A stretch of DNA of 64,000 nucleotides from Phragmites australis (lineage: Eukaryota; Streptophyta; Magnoliopsida; Poales; Poaceae). Numbering within the stretch: position 1 is the first letter of the stretch; every line of letters starts with the position of its first letter. Of the stretch, positions 42,098 to 53,317 are shown piece after piece. A program made the translations under genes and the position numbers. A model generated the notes under the pieces. The model was not told where the DNA came from. It was given only the letters and a program-made list of their open reading frames with translations, and ran no database searches. The DNA lies in contig NC_084921.1 of NCBI RefSeq assembly GCF_958298935.1, forward strand, positions 1,002,001 through 1,066,000, given 5' to 3'.

Positions 42098-43640
42098 TGT
42101 CAAGACCCCGAACCCAGGTTCCCCTGTGCCTCCTGTATCAGTCCCTAGATCAAGTAGTTGATACTCACAGAATTCAACAGAATGATATCAAATACATACT
42201 TCGAAAACAAATAAGCAAAATTAATACCTTAAAAGTAAAAAGATGGTCCGATGGACAAGAATCCACAGCAAACCAGTCAGGCAGAAAAACCTACAGCACA
42301 GCAGAGCGAAACGACGATGCAACCCAATGCCACAGGCAACCCGGGTGCGGATGCGACCTTAGACTTCTTCTCTTTGACTTCAGCTGGGTTGAGGTTGATC
42401 TCCAACTTAACAATATGAAAGCAACGAGACTGAGTACGGAAGGTACTCAACAAGTCCTATACTACTTCAAGAGGTTGATAGATGCATAATGGATATATCA
42501 AGGATAAGGCTTTACGGCATAGTTTTAAGCGTAAAACAGATTTTTTATGCAGGTATCCAGTTATATTCTCCAATGTTAACCTTTTGAATTAAATGTAACA
42601 AAACTTTTGAAAACAACTGCAGACATCTTCTGTTGGTACTGAGTATCACCTCAAGTCCCCAACGTATTAGAAGGTAACCTGGTAACAAAGCTGTCAAAAC
42701 GGTTTAGAAGTAAAACGGTTCAGGCATCTTCTGTTGGTACTGAGTATCACCTCAAGTCCCCAACGTATTAGAAGGTGACCTGGTAACAAAGCTTTCGAAA
42801 CAGTTTTAAAATCAGAATCAGGGTAACAAGTTATATCTGGGGGGTTTTCGGTCCTGGGAGGGGCTATACCTCACTCCGTAGTCCCTTTTATCACATCTGT
42901 TGTACCTTTAGTACCACACAGCTTCTGACAGATTGAGCCAAGAATCTCATCACATGGACATCTAGTCCACATACTCACTCATCAAGACACTCGCACCCGG
43001 AGTCTAGTCATTAGGGTTACTACTTTCGCATGTCCATGACCGTGGACACGGCTATTCGAATAGGTTTACACTCTATAGAAGTTGTACAATTTTACCCATG
43101 TGATATGCTCAGCTTCCAACCGTTGCAAGCAGAGGAGCGAATCATACCGAGATCCTCCAAACATCTTTTCTTATGGGCATTTCTACGTGATCCATCAAGC
43201 TCTTCAGGTCTCGTATAGAGGGCAGACCCCCAATGATCGATTGGGGCGGAAACTCCTTCGCGCGGAACCTGAAGACACTTGGCTCAACATTGCCTCTCAG
43301 GCCTCCTAGTATTATGCCCAACCCAGTCTGGTGAAAGAAGAGTCAAGTTCTGCCCATTCAAGACGCATGGTTGCACAGGGGGTGGCTAAGCATGAAGGCG
43401 CAATGACTCGATTCTTAACCGGCCAGAGCAGGTATCTTCTGGCAATGAACACTACAAATGTGGCTCAAGCCCTCAAGAGTATCCTCGTCCAGAGTACTAC
43501 TCCACCTGCCCCTGCCAAAATTATTTTCACCCATTTTTACACATCTCCTACCATATTCCACACGATGTCAAAGATTTCACAACCATCACGGAATTCATAA
43601 CCATCAAGGATTCATGATATATGAGTTAACATTGATAACA
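42098..43640. mobile_element. LTR-like insertion beginning TGTCAAGACCCCGAACCCAGG
   Basis: The sequence changes abruptly inside the Copia integrase to tgtcaagaccccgaaccc, a start typical of a family of grass LTRs. About 1.5 kb of non-coding sequence follows. It contains a 101-bp tandem duplication (units starting 42624 and 42725, both with catcttctgttggtactgag). I cannot place the right end securely; it is taken as the border of the next fold-back element. It could be a solo LTR or truncated copy. Confidence 0.5.
42624..42803 (+). repeat. 101-bp tandem duplication
   Basis: Two units, starting 42624 and 42725, are nearly identical over about 75 bp (catcttctgttggtact to ctggtaacaaagct) and diverge after that. 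Confidence 0.85.
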
Positions 43641-44219
43641 GTAAATCTATAAGTATTATGTCATTTGTAACATAAAAATACAAGTATTATAAATAGTAAC
43701 ATAAAAATATAAGTATTGTGCACTAATTTTATATAAAATCTAATTTTAATTAGATTCACCTAAAATGATCTTATTTTTCTTCAAAAATCCTAGAATTTTT
43801 TTACATGTTCCATAATCCATATGCAACCTATTTTAATTGGACTCACTAAAAAGCCTATGTAAAATTTAAACTAAAATTCTCCAAAAATACTACTTTTATA
43901 ACTCTTAATAATTGTTAGGGCCTCAAATAAATTTCCAAAAGTATGGAAAAATTCAATATTATTTTTCTTATATGATGGACTAATGTTTAAGTACACATGC
44001 TTTTTAGTGAGTATAATTAAAATAGGTTACACATAGATTATGGAACACTTAAAAAATTTAGAATTTTTGGAAAAATATAAGACCATTTTTAAATAAATTT
44101 AACTAAAATCGGGTTTTATGTGAAATTAGCGCACAATACTTATAGTTTTATATTGCTATTTACAATACTTATAGTTTTCTATTATAAATAACACAATACT
44201 TAGTTTTATACCATTTACT
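43641..44219. mobile_element. Fold-back element FB2
   Basis: Two inverted arms of about 220-270 bp meet around 43990. The left arm starts gtaaatctataagtattatg (43641); the complement of the right arm starts gtaaatggtataaaactaag (from 44219). Both then share ataagtattgtg, ttccataatc(c/t)at and acctattttaatt. The central ~210 bp of the left side also matches the left arm of FB1 (46550-46760). No coding capacity. Transcription across it would give a long hairpin. Confidence 0.75.
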
Positions 44220-45794
44220 CTTTTTAATGAATAAGGAAGATAAAGAAGAAAAGAGAAGAAACAGAAAAAGAAGAGGAATAAGAGAAACAGATATGGATGA
44301 GCCCTCCTGGCTTCTCTGCATATGCTAGTCGTCTCATTGTCATGGATTGAAGAATCAAGAATCAACAAGTGGATTGGTCACTTGCTAGAATTCAACGGCT
44401 GAAAAGATGTCAGGCTTTGTTCTCTTCTTTTGGTGTTCAATTGTCCTTGACCAAGTGGAGGCAAACATTTCTGCCGGTGGGTTCCAAACTGTGCGTAATA
44501 TGGGAGCCCTGGAAGCAATGATTGAGGACTGTTTAGACTGTAACTATATTTGCTAGTTTAAACTTAGTTAGCCTCAATTTTGTAAAATATTATTTGATTG
44601 CTGTCACCATTTCAGTTTGCCTAACTTTTTAGTCTCATAGCCTATTTGTCATAGACACAATATTTTATCAAAACTTATCTAAGATTAATTAGTAAATTTT
44701 CTTATCATAAAAGTATAGTAAAATTAACCTTAAGTAGTAATATATGACAAAATTAATCATGAACCAAATTCACCTATACACCGAAGAGGAGCCATTTGTT
44801 AACAAAGAGTGTCAGACTACTGTGTTGTACGATGAAGCGGTTTAGTAGCATAAACAGTGGCAGCTTCATGACCTAACACTAACAGTGAGTGTATCCTCTG
44901 TATTATTACGCTTAGCCTGTCTTCCAATTGAAAATAAATTCTATGCAGTGATACTACAGATATATCTTCATACAGCACCACTAAATGGTTACTATTTATC
45001 CTTAATATAGATCTCAAAGCGATGATAAAATTCACTCAACGTTAATTTTATATGTCAAAAGTAATAAAATATTTTTTTATTTATAAGAACAAATGATGAA
45101 GTGATGCTGCACGATGACACGAATACAACACCGCTTTATAGAATTTATTTCCCTTCCGGACACTCAACTGGCGTATCTTATCAATCGGAGAGTTCGTAAT
45201 AACCTAGGTAAAAGAATAGTGAAGGCAGTCAGCATGCTGATCCAGTAAAAGTTGCACAACCAGTATAACGGTCATCTGGGACACAAAGCAAGCGAGATCA
45301 GATTACTTCCCCTCGAAAGAACCAAAGGCTGACGAATAGTGTTTGTAGCAGCACTAATACTCACCAGTCACCTTGGCTATTAAGTTTCCTAGAGTAGTTT
45401 TATTTGGCTTATTTTAACCAAAGTGTACAGTGCTAGTAGAACAGCTCTCCCAGACTTGACCGGAGCTAAAATCAGAGAGAATCACTTCTATATTTTGTAT
45501 TACGAGATAAAAACCAAAAAATCTAATTTTCACCGATTTCTAACTGATCCTCCTCAATTTCAACATAATTTTCTCTTAAAAATCACTTCCACCACTAACA
45601 TAACAAACAATTTCACAAACAGAATCACTTTTACTATAAAATCACTTCAACCATAAAATCAAAATGTTAAAAACTCAACCAAACCGGCCGTAAGTTCTGA
45701 AACAATTCTCCGGCATCAGAAATGTTCCTTTGACCGGATACTTCAGAAGCAAGCACGTGACACGAAAGCCAGGATATCAGCTCCTCGACCATGC
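44220..45794. other. Intergenic, unassigned
   Basis: AT-rich sequence without a supported gene. The stretch 45390-45690, ending aaccaaaccggcc, has the look of a MITE end but I could not find its partner terminus. Confidence 0.4.
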
Positions 45795-46057
45795 CTGTCT
45801 CCAACAATATTCCCTTCATTTCGTTCCCTTCCCGATTCGCTTCCCCGTTCTCATTCCCTTTATTTCCTCTCATCTCCAACAGCTTCCTTTCAAGGGGAAT
45901 CGCGAAGGGAAAGGAGAGAGAATTCCAGCCCAGAGGGAATGACTCTGGGAATCTCTTCACGACGGGAACCGTGAAGGGAAACCGTTGGAGCGCTGAAGGA
46001 AACGAAAATCCCGTCGTGAAGAGATTTTGACTCCTGAAGGAAAACCGTTGAACACAG
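45795..46057. mobile_element. ~263-bp TIR MITE
   Basis: Terminal inverted repeats: left ctgtctccaacaatattccc at 45795, right complement ctgtgttcaacggttttcct ending near 46057. An internal inverted pair, gaatctcttcacgacggga (45948) and the complement of tcccgtcgtgaagagatt (46008), forms a strong hairpin. No protein. Confidence 0.6.
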
Positions 46058-46194
46058 TCTTATCAAGACAAAGAGACTAGAAATCCTGAATAAAGTTGCA
46101 CCATCCTCACATGCTTTTGTATCTTTCTTAGGTTGACTCTCTTCGAGGTACTTTGAAAGCTAGCATGTCATTTTACATAAATTAGTTTCAGTTT

Positions 46195-47935
46195 AACTAC
46201 CAAATAGAAAAAATCTAAAATTAGACAATATATATAACCGTATTTACCGAAATAGATAACATATCATCGTATTTACAATTTTAACATTCGTATTCGGCAC
46301 TTCATTTACCGAAAATTGACTTTCGGTACAACATACCTCAAAAATACCATATTCGACACACAGTATGCCGAATATGGCACTATAGAACTATATTCGGCAT
46401 ATGGTGCGCCATAAATGGGCTACAGTATCATATTAAGCACACATATGCGGTCATGAACAGTGTCGCGCATGAACAGTAACAGCTGGACGTTTGAATTTAG
46501 TTTTCCCTCTTCTTCGAAACGATGGTCTTCTGTTACTTCAAAAATTTTAAAATTTTTTTTACGTGTTCCATAATCTATATGCAACCCATTTTAATTGAAT
46601 TCACCAAAAAATCCTTTGTATATTTAAAATTAAAATTCTCAAAAAGATTACTTTTATAACTTATAACAATTATTAGTGTCTCAAGTAAATTTCAAAAATC
46701 TAGAAAAATTTACTAATATTTTTTTATGTGATGGATTAATTTCTAAAATTATTCTCAACTTTGGGTTATATGATGAAAAAGTAAGTTCCTTTGTAATGCT
46801 CTATTTATATATATTTTTATCATTTCATATGATATTCTCTTTTTAATTCAATTTGAATAAAAATAAATTTAAACATGCACAAAACCTACAATCAAGGGGT
46901 AAGTTTACCAAAAAAATCATCATAACCAACTCAGCATCTTTCTGACGTACTCCGCGACGAACATATTGTTTTTTTTTTTTGTGTTTGGATAGGTTTAGAG
47001 ATAAAACTCAGAGATAAACTCTGTTTTGTATCCATGCATTATTTCATGTGATCGAAATCATCTGTACAAGGTGTAATCCGTTTGTAACTCTAGTTGTGGT
47101 TCGGCAGCCTATATATATACATCCACACAGCCTCGAGAGAGGTGACAACGCTTCCTAATATGGTATTAGAACCTCTCCTCTAAATTTCATCGACTCCATC
47201 TTCAATTCCGTGGGTTTCACCTGCTGACTATTTTTCCTCAGTCGCTCGCATCCTCTTGGTGCAGAGCGACTTGGTCTAGACTACTCTAGATAGTTGAATT
47301 TTGTTCGAATTCAAATTGAATTAAAACAAGAATATGGCATGAAATGATAAAAATGCATATAAATGAAGCATTACAAAGGAATTCACTTTTTCATCATATA
47401 ACCTAGGGCTAGAAATAATTTTAGAAATTAGTCCATCACATAAGAAGAATATTAATAAATTTTTCTAGATTTTTGGAATTTATTTGAAACACTAACAATT
47501 GTTACAAGTTATCAAAGTAGCATTTTTTGGATAATTTTAGTTTAAAATATACAAAGGATTTTTTGGTAAATCCAATTAAAATAGGTTACACATGGATTAT
47601 GAAACATGTAAAAAAAGTTTTAAATTTTTTGAGTAACAGAAGACCACCGTTTTGAAGAAAAGGGAAAACAAAATTCAAACACATTGCTGTTACTGTTCAT
47701 GTGCGATACTATTCGGTGCTACAGTGTCATATTCGGCACACCGTGTGCCAAATATGGGATTTTCGGAGTACGATGTACCGAAAGTCAATTTTCGATAAAT
47801 GAAGTACCGAATAAAAATGCTAAAATTGTAAATACGACGATATGTTATCTATTTTGTTAAATACGATCACGTATATTGTCTAATTTTGTATTTTGGTCCT
47901 ACCAAATTGAGTATCTATTTGGTTGAGTGCAAAAT
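46195..47935. mobile_element. Long fold-back element FB1
   Basis: Inverted arms of about 600-650 bp (left about 46205-46860, right about 47307-47893) enclose a ~440-bp loop. Matching landmarks, left versus complement of right: aaaattagacaatata, atagataacatatc, attgactttcggtaca, atgaacagtaacagc, ggtcttctgttact and ttaattcaatttgaat. The arms carry many ttcggca/tgccgaa palindromes. Length and arm structure suit a MULE-type or fold-back transposon without transposase. The loop contains a retroelement-like piece (separate entry). Confidence 0.8.
46900..47300 (+). mobile_element. Copia LTR end and primer site inside the FB1 loop
   Basis: The loop between the arms includes an LTR-like promoter/leader stretch (tatatatacatccacacagc near 47112) followed at 47161 by tggtattagaacc, matching the tRNA-iMet primer site with two changes. 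It seems to be a fragment of a Copia element caught between the arms. Confidence 0.45.
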
Positions 47936-48402
47936 TTATTCAACACAGCAATTTCACTGTAAGGAACCAGTTGATTTTGAAGAATAGCACTATGATTATT
48001 CTTGGAAAAAATGGATAACACAACATAAATCCTCACTATCAGCTCAATTAGATAGAAAGCCAAGAAACAGAGGCCTAATTAGATTTTAAAAGTCACTCAA
48101 ACATCAGAGACAAACCACAAACCAGTGGTTTTCCTAATAGTTGAGGTTAAAAAGTGATTCCCGAGCATAATTCTGATTTCACTACAACCAATGAACCGCT
48201 TGCTAGCACACAGCAAAGGGGAGGAAACAAAGAACACAGATGATAGCATGACTAAAATATACTAGCAGAGAATAAACAGAACGCAGAAAAAGAGAAGTAA
48301 AATAATAATTTCAGAAAATCCGAAATAATATAATAATAAAATAATCAACAATAACTATGGTATAAAAGGAACAAATAGCACTCAAATTTGTTGTTATAAC
48401 TT
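47936..48402. other. Intergenic, unassigned
   Basis: AT-rich spacer between FB1 and the MITE near the LRX 3' end. Nothing recognised. Confidence 0.4.
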
Positions 48403-48549
48403 GGAAAAATTGCCACCATACCACTCTCTTCTACTTTGCCAAAATACCATGTCTCAATAACATATGAGACTTGACCCTAGATGTCATAGACACACCAGTA
48501 GTATTTTGACAAGATGCAAATCTTTGTAATGGTATGAGGGCAATTTTCC
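48403..48549. mobile_element. MULE-type MITE, 147 bp
   Basis: Terminal inverted repeats: left ggaaaaattgccaccatacc at 48403 and right complement ggaaaattgccctcatacca ending at 48549. The GGAAAA start is typical of Mutator-like elements. The flanks ttataactt and tataaactt could be a decayed 9-bp target duplication. It lies about 395 bp downstream of the LRX stop. Confidence 0.6.
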
Positions 48550-48943
48550 TATAAACTTATGTCTGACTGAACTTAACTGAACTGAAATTCTTTATACACC
48601 CACATATGTCCCTGCACCTACAATCCTCTCTCAAATCCTCTTCTGTCCCTCTCAAACCCTCTTATTATTCACAACCAATTACCCATCAATCCACAGCCCC
48701 AATGCTCCAAAGGCCCAGCCATCACCTTCAATCCAATCCCTTTCAGCACCAACGCGCGGACACCGACAAACCATAATTGATAAAAATTTGTGCAGCTTAC
48801 CACACTCTTTAACGCCTGTAGCCATCAACCAAGAACGCTACTAAGCATGACAATGACCACGTACATTGGTGAATCTGGCAGCTGCTGTCCATTGCCGGAG
48901 CAAATCCAAGTATCCTTCAAATTTCCTTCCTTTTGAGAATCTA

Positions 48944-50521
48944 TCAATGCAGCGGCGGCGGCGGCGGTGAGGCATATCGAACAGGGTCTGTGGGTGGCAA
49001 TGGGCCGGGGTAATACGGTGGCGGCGGTGGCAATGGATGTGTTGGCACGCAGGGTGGCGGGGGCGGCAGAAGGGGGCATGGTGGGTACGGATGTGGACCA
49101 GGCGGGAGTGGCGGAGGGTGGTGGACTGGCGCAGGCGGGGGTGGTGGGGGGTAGTGGACTGGCGCAGGAGGAGGGGACGATGGCGGAGGCAGGGATGGCG
49201 GCGGTGGTGGAGGTGGCGGTGGAGATGGCGGCGGTGGCGAAGGCGGAGGAGGTGATGGCGGTGGGGGCGATGGAGGAGGTGGAGACGGCGGAGGCGGAGA
49301 AGGAGGAGGTGGTGATGGTGGAGGTGGTGAAGGCGGAGGCGGAGATGGAAGCGGTGGCGGCGGCGACAGGGGCGGCACGAACGGCTTGCACTGGAACGCG
49401 GCGCAGTTGACGGGCGGGCGGGCGTAGAACGCGGCGCACTGCTGCGGCGTCCGCTGGCCTGGGCGGTTGGGCAGGCAGTTCCTCCGGTCGCCGTCGCGCG
49501 GCACGACGCGCGCGCAAGCCGGCGGCTCGCCGGTGAAGAAGTTGTCGGCGAAGGTGAAGTTCTTGAGGCGCGGCAGCTCGCATATCACCTGCGGTATCGC
49601 GCCGGTGAGCAGGTTGTGCGCGACGTCCAGCTGCTCCAATTTCCTCATCCCGGCCACTTCCGGCGGCAGTGGGCCGGCGAGCTCGTTGAAGCTGACATCG
49701 AACACCGTAACCTCCCGCAGCCGCCCGATCTCAGGCGGGAAGCAGGACCTGAGCCCATTGTTGATGAGCAAGATCTCGTTGAGCGTGCCAGACATGTTGG
49801 CGATGCTCGCCGGGAGGCATCCGCCGAAGCTGTTGTGCGCGAGGACGACGACGGATGCCGGCGAGTTGCCGAAGTTGTCCGGGAGCTGGAAGCGGAGGCG
49901 GTTGTGGTTGAGGAAGATGGCGTCGAGCGGCCTGTCGAAGAGGCGGCTGGGCACGCCGCCCTCGAAGTCGTTGAAGCGGAGGTCGAGGAAGCGGAGGGCC
50001 GGGAGGTCGAGGACGACGTCGGGGAACGACCCGACGAAGCGATTGTTGCTGAGGTCGAGCTCGTGGAGGAGGCGGAGGCGGCGGAGCGTGGGCGGGAGGA
50101 CGCCGCAGAAGCGGTTGGAGTTGAGGTGCAGCAGCGCGAGGTCGGCGAGGAGGCCGAGCTCCGGCGGGAGGTAGCCAGCAATGTCGCCGTGGTTGAGGTC
50201 GACGCCGGCTACGGCGAGCGCGCGGCGGTCCCAGGGCAGTGGCGCGCAGAAGACGCCGGTGTAGTTGCAGACCCCTGGTCCCACCCAGTCGGCGGTCAGG
50301 TTCTTGGGGTCGGAGAAGATGGCCTGCCGCTTCCACGTCTGCAGCGCGACGTACGCGTCCCGCAGCCGCCGGCTCGGGAACCGCCACGCCGGGTCCACCT
50401 TGACCGCCGCCGGCCGCCCCTCGCCGCCGTAGAACTCCTCGGCCGCCGCCGCCGCCGCCCCGCCGCCGACGACGGCAACGGCGGCGACAACAAGGAGCGC
50501 CACAAAGACGGATCCTTTCAT
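48944..50521 (-). CDS. LRX: Leucine-rich repeat extensin (LRX)
   Basis: An intronless gene of 525 aa. LRX proteins are secreted, anchor in the cell wall by their extensin part, and bind RALF peptides by their LRR part to control wall expansion; pollen forms (PEX) act in pollen tubes. Order of parts: signal peptide (MKGSVFVALLVVAAVAVVGG, cleavage near 27), LRR N-cap with VCNYTGVFC near 84-92, about ten LRRs (for example LHELDLSNNRFVGSFP), a Cys-rich hinge near 350-395 (PQQCAAFY, VNCAAFQCKPF), then a Pro-rich extensin tail with about eight SPPPP units and PPPPAPVHYPPP motifs. An upstream in-frame ATG at 50653 is rejected because it would bury the signal peptide. High GC and third-position GC are usual for such grass genes. 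Whether it is a vegetative or pollen LRX is not decided. Confidence 0.93.
   Translation of the reverse strand: MKGSVFVALLVVAAVAVVGGGAAAAAAEEFYGGEGRPAAVKVDPAWRFPSRRLRDAYVALQTWKRQAIFSDPKNLTADWVGPGVCNYTGVFCAPLPWDRRALAVAGVDLNHGDIAGYLPPELGLLADLALLHLNSNRFCGVLPPTLRRLRLLHELDLSNNRFVGSFPDVVLDLPALRFLDLRFNDFEGGVPSRLFDRPLDAIFLNHNRLRFQLPDNFGNSPASVVVLAHNSFGGCLPASIANMSGTLNEILLINNGLRSCFPPEIGRLREVTVFDVSFNELAGPLPPEVAGMRKLEQLDVAHNLLTGAIPQVICELPRLKNFTFADNFFTGEPPACARVVPRDGDRRNCLPNRPGQRTPQQCAAFYARPPVNCAAFQCKPFVPPLSPPPPLPSPPPPSPPPPSPPPPSPPPPSPPPPSPPPPSPPPPSPPPPSPPPPPPPPPSLPPPSSPPPAPVHYPPPPPPAPVHHPPPLPPGPHPYPPCPLLPPPPPCVPTHPLPPPPPYYPGPLPPTDPVRYASPPPPPLH
49185..49375 (-). repeat. Extensin SPPPP coding repeat in LRX
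   Basis: A 15-bp coding minisatellite (TCNCCNCCNCCNCCN type) encodes consecutive Ser-Pro4 units, sites of prolyl hydroxylation and arabinosylation in extensins. The opposite strand is also open here, giving spurious Gly/Val/Arg-rich frames. Confidence 0.85.
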
Positions 50522-50760
50522 CTCATCTCCGGCGCAGCGGCGATATCTCGTTGCGGCGCAGTGATGCTTACTTGCGTATAGAGAAGCGGGGGGCAGAGGG
50601 GGAGGGGAGGAGGAGACAGCAATAAACACGCGCAGCGGCGCAGCTGTCTCCACGGCAAGGAGAAGAAGACAAGTCTGCGAAGAGGGAGTGGCGATGGTGT
50701 GTACGTGTAGCGGGTGGAGGGGGAGCGGGGGAAGGGTAGCAGAGGCGGGCGCGGTGGAGG

Positions 50761-50769
50761 ATTTATGGG
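50761..50769 (-). promoter_or_regulatory. Candidate TATA box of LRX
   Basis: The complement reads CCCATAAAT about 240 bp before the ATG at 50521, in otherwise GC-rich sequence. It is the only AT-rich core-promoter-like motif nearby. Confidence 0.35.
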
Positions 50770-51186
50770 CGCGGCGGGGCGCTAGGGGCCCCCCGCGTTC
50801 GTCTCCGGATTTGCGCCCGAGAATTAATCAGTGCCAGTGCGAGGTGTGGGTGGTTACTGTTGTGTGATGAACAAGTGGAGGAGAACAGAAATCCGCGAGT
50901 GTAGTTGAAACTTGGGGACTCGAGGAGAGAGAAAGGAGGGGCATCGTGTTATGTGGAGGCCTTGTGTAAAAAGAGATGTTAAGTAAAAAATATATATATA
51001 GTTTCAACATTGATTATTCTTTCCTCCTTCCACCATGCAAACTACTTACTAATCAGGTCTTTTGTGAAGTTTTATATTTTTAAGTCGGACCTATCTTAGA
51101 GTCTGATCTAGGTCTTAAATCTAATACAAACATATCTTAAATCAAATCAACATATGTATGACACATCTTAAGATTTATAAGACTAT

Positions 51187-51590
51187 GGGGTTCGTTTGGT
51201 TGGAGAACAATATTAGGAGGGATATGTCAATATATATTTTGTTGGATAGTGTGATTCACTTTCTTGTTTGATAGTATGGATATGTCAATCTATATTTTTT
51301 ATTTGATTAGACAGATAGAAATTGAATGGGCTTAGTTAAAATTTTGTAGGATCTATTTGTCATATATTTTATTTTTCATTAAAATATAATTATACAAGAA
51401 CTTATTTTGTTTATTTAATTACAATGGATACAATGGTACCATTAGATAGACCACATCAGAAATAAAGCTCATCCAAAATATAAGACCTCAGGCCAGTATT
51501 TTTAGAAAGAAAAAAAACTCATCCAATATTTTAGAGAAATATTCTCTCAAACTAATCATCTTATCCGACCTGTATTCCAACCAAACCTTC
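51187..51590. mobile_element. ~404-bp MITE with GGTTTGGTTGGA-type ends
   Basis: Left end ggggttcgtttggttggag at 51187; right complement gaaggtttggttggaat ending at 51590. The inside is AT-rich and non-coding. The terminus resembles hAT-related grass MITEs. The target duplication is unclear. Confidence 0.5.
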
Positions 51591-51974
51591 AAAAACTAGA
51601 TGATCCTATTTCATTCAGAAATATCATTGAACCAAACATACCTGAAAGAATGTCACAGAGCGATAAAAGTGACAAAAGGAAATTTGACTCGCGCATCTCC
51701 GCGTCCGCGTGTAGCAGTACATTCTTCACTGAAAATTAACTATCTCCCATGTGAATGGACTTCGTGCAAAGGAAGAATGTACTGCTCTAGTATGTAGATG
51801 ATTTGTTTTTGTTTAGAAAAGTATGTAGATGATCTTGCATGGAAGAAAAGTGGAGTTTTTTTCTTTGCAAGAAAATATTTTACCAAGAAAAATGTCTTCT
51901 AAAATTAGACAACTTTAATAATAGTTGTAAATATTTGTTTGGACCTCTTGTCTGCGGTACAAACTTATTTATTA

Positions 51975-52262
51975 AGGCATGTGCAATGAGGTGTTTGGAG
52001 GAGGTACTTAAAAAACGATTTATTTTTGCCACATCACATGGAATGGGTGCTTATAAGGAGGAATGAGTGCTTAAGTTTGTTGCAGGTTTAAGGTGTGTAA
52101 CAAGACAGTTAGATCTATTTAAGCACTCATTTGCATTAGAGAGAACAGTTTTTATACAAGTACTTAATGATCTGTCAACATATTCTTTTTTTAACCACTG
52201 GTGCCAAAGCTCAACATTCTCTTTCTTTAAGCACTTGTGCCAAAGCACCTTGCGTTGTATAT
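51975..52262. mobile_element. ~288-bp Tourist-like (PIF/Harbinger) MITE
   Basis: Left end ggcatgtgcaatgaggtgtttgg at 51975 pairs imperfectly with the complement of the right end, tatatacaacgcaaggtgct, near 52262. Both sides then carry taagca/tacttaaa motifs near the ends. The ggcatgt-caatg start is usual for Tourist-like MITEs. No coding. Confidence 0.45.
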
Positions 52263-53317
52263 ACACTAGTACTGGTGGACTATAATAGTACGTAGACCCC
52301 ACTTTACAAATCTTTATCGAAACATATATAATGACTATTATCCTGTCGTTGTAGATTTGTAATACTAGAAATAAACATTTTGGCAAAATAAAAGCGTCAA
52401 TCAATTCATGCTCGGAACCTGGTGTAATTCAAACAATCACGGCAAAATTGCTAGAAAAAAGTATGGCAGGCGGAGCATCCTAATGTTACAATAAAATGTA
52501 AAAACGTGAGAGGAATGTACTTAGATAAGAGTATGATAGTATTATTGTAGTGAATAAGTAATAGTAAATTCTAGCACAAGAAAAAGGAATGGTAAATTAT
52601 TCTTCTCACTGGACTGACACAGTGTACCCTGCCGTATTGGTCAAGGAGGAATTAAGGGAGGTCATAGGGAATCTCATAAACAAACTTTTCTGTACGAAGA
52701 TAAACAATTACAAGATTAAACTAACCTACCTATATCCATTAGAGTTGCCCCTGTTGCATTTTATTTATTGTGCACGTTTGTGCTCTCAGGCCTTGTGTAA
52801 ATAATTCGAAATTGGCGAGAATGGAAAGTATAGGATATAGCGATTGGGAAATTGACCATCTTAGCCCTCAATGGCTTTTGCCTAGAGATTGGTAAATGCG
52901 TGATGAGATAACCCAGATAATCTTATGAGTTTTTTTAGAGAGAAGAAAATCTAATGAGTTAGTATGAACAAAGAAATCGAATAAAACTTTATGCAGCTCA
53001 CTAATTTCTTATTTGGTGTCCCTAGATGATCGTCTCGGTACGTAGCGCGTAAATGTGAGATATGTTTAGGGTACGACAGTGGTCGATGGACCAAAGAATA
53101 CCGAATGCATATCTGGCACCCATTGGACGAGAGAGAGAAAGGTATGTCAAACAACTAAACGTCTAGGATCGAATAAACTGTCAACGTGATAATGTGTTCA
53201 AGTGCTTAAGGTGTTGTCGGATATAGCCAATACAACATCCTTCTGTTATATGTGTTATCCCAAGCGTACACGTGAATCTCCACTACTTAAAAAATATATA
53301 GTAGTTCTCGTATCAGG
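52263..53317. other. Intergenic, unassigned
   Basis: AT-rich spacer without a supported feature, ending where the GC-rich 420-bp repeat starts. Confidence 0.4.

Noticed and set aside
45390..45690. MITE ending AACCAAACCGGCC
   Set aside because: Only one terminus could be read; no matching inverted partner.
48967..50581. Long plus-strand frames opposite the LRX gene (147-321 codons)
   Set aside because: They are antisense shadows of a GC-rich, repeat-coding gene; Gly/Arg/Glu-rich with no domain.
50522..50653. Upstream in-frame ATG extending LRX by 44 residues
   Set aside because: It would place the clear signal peptide internally; the extension has no family counterpart.
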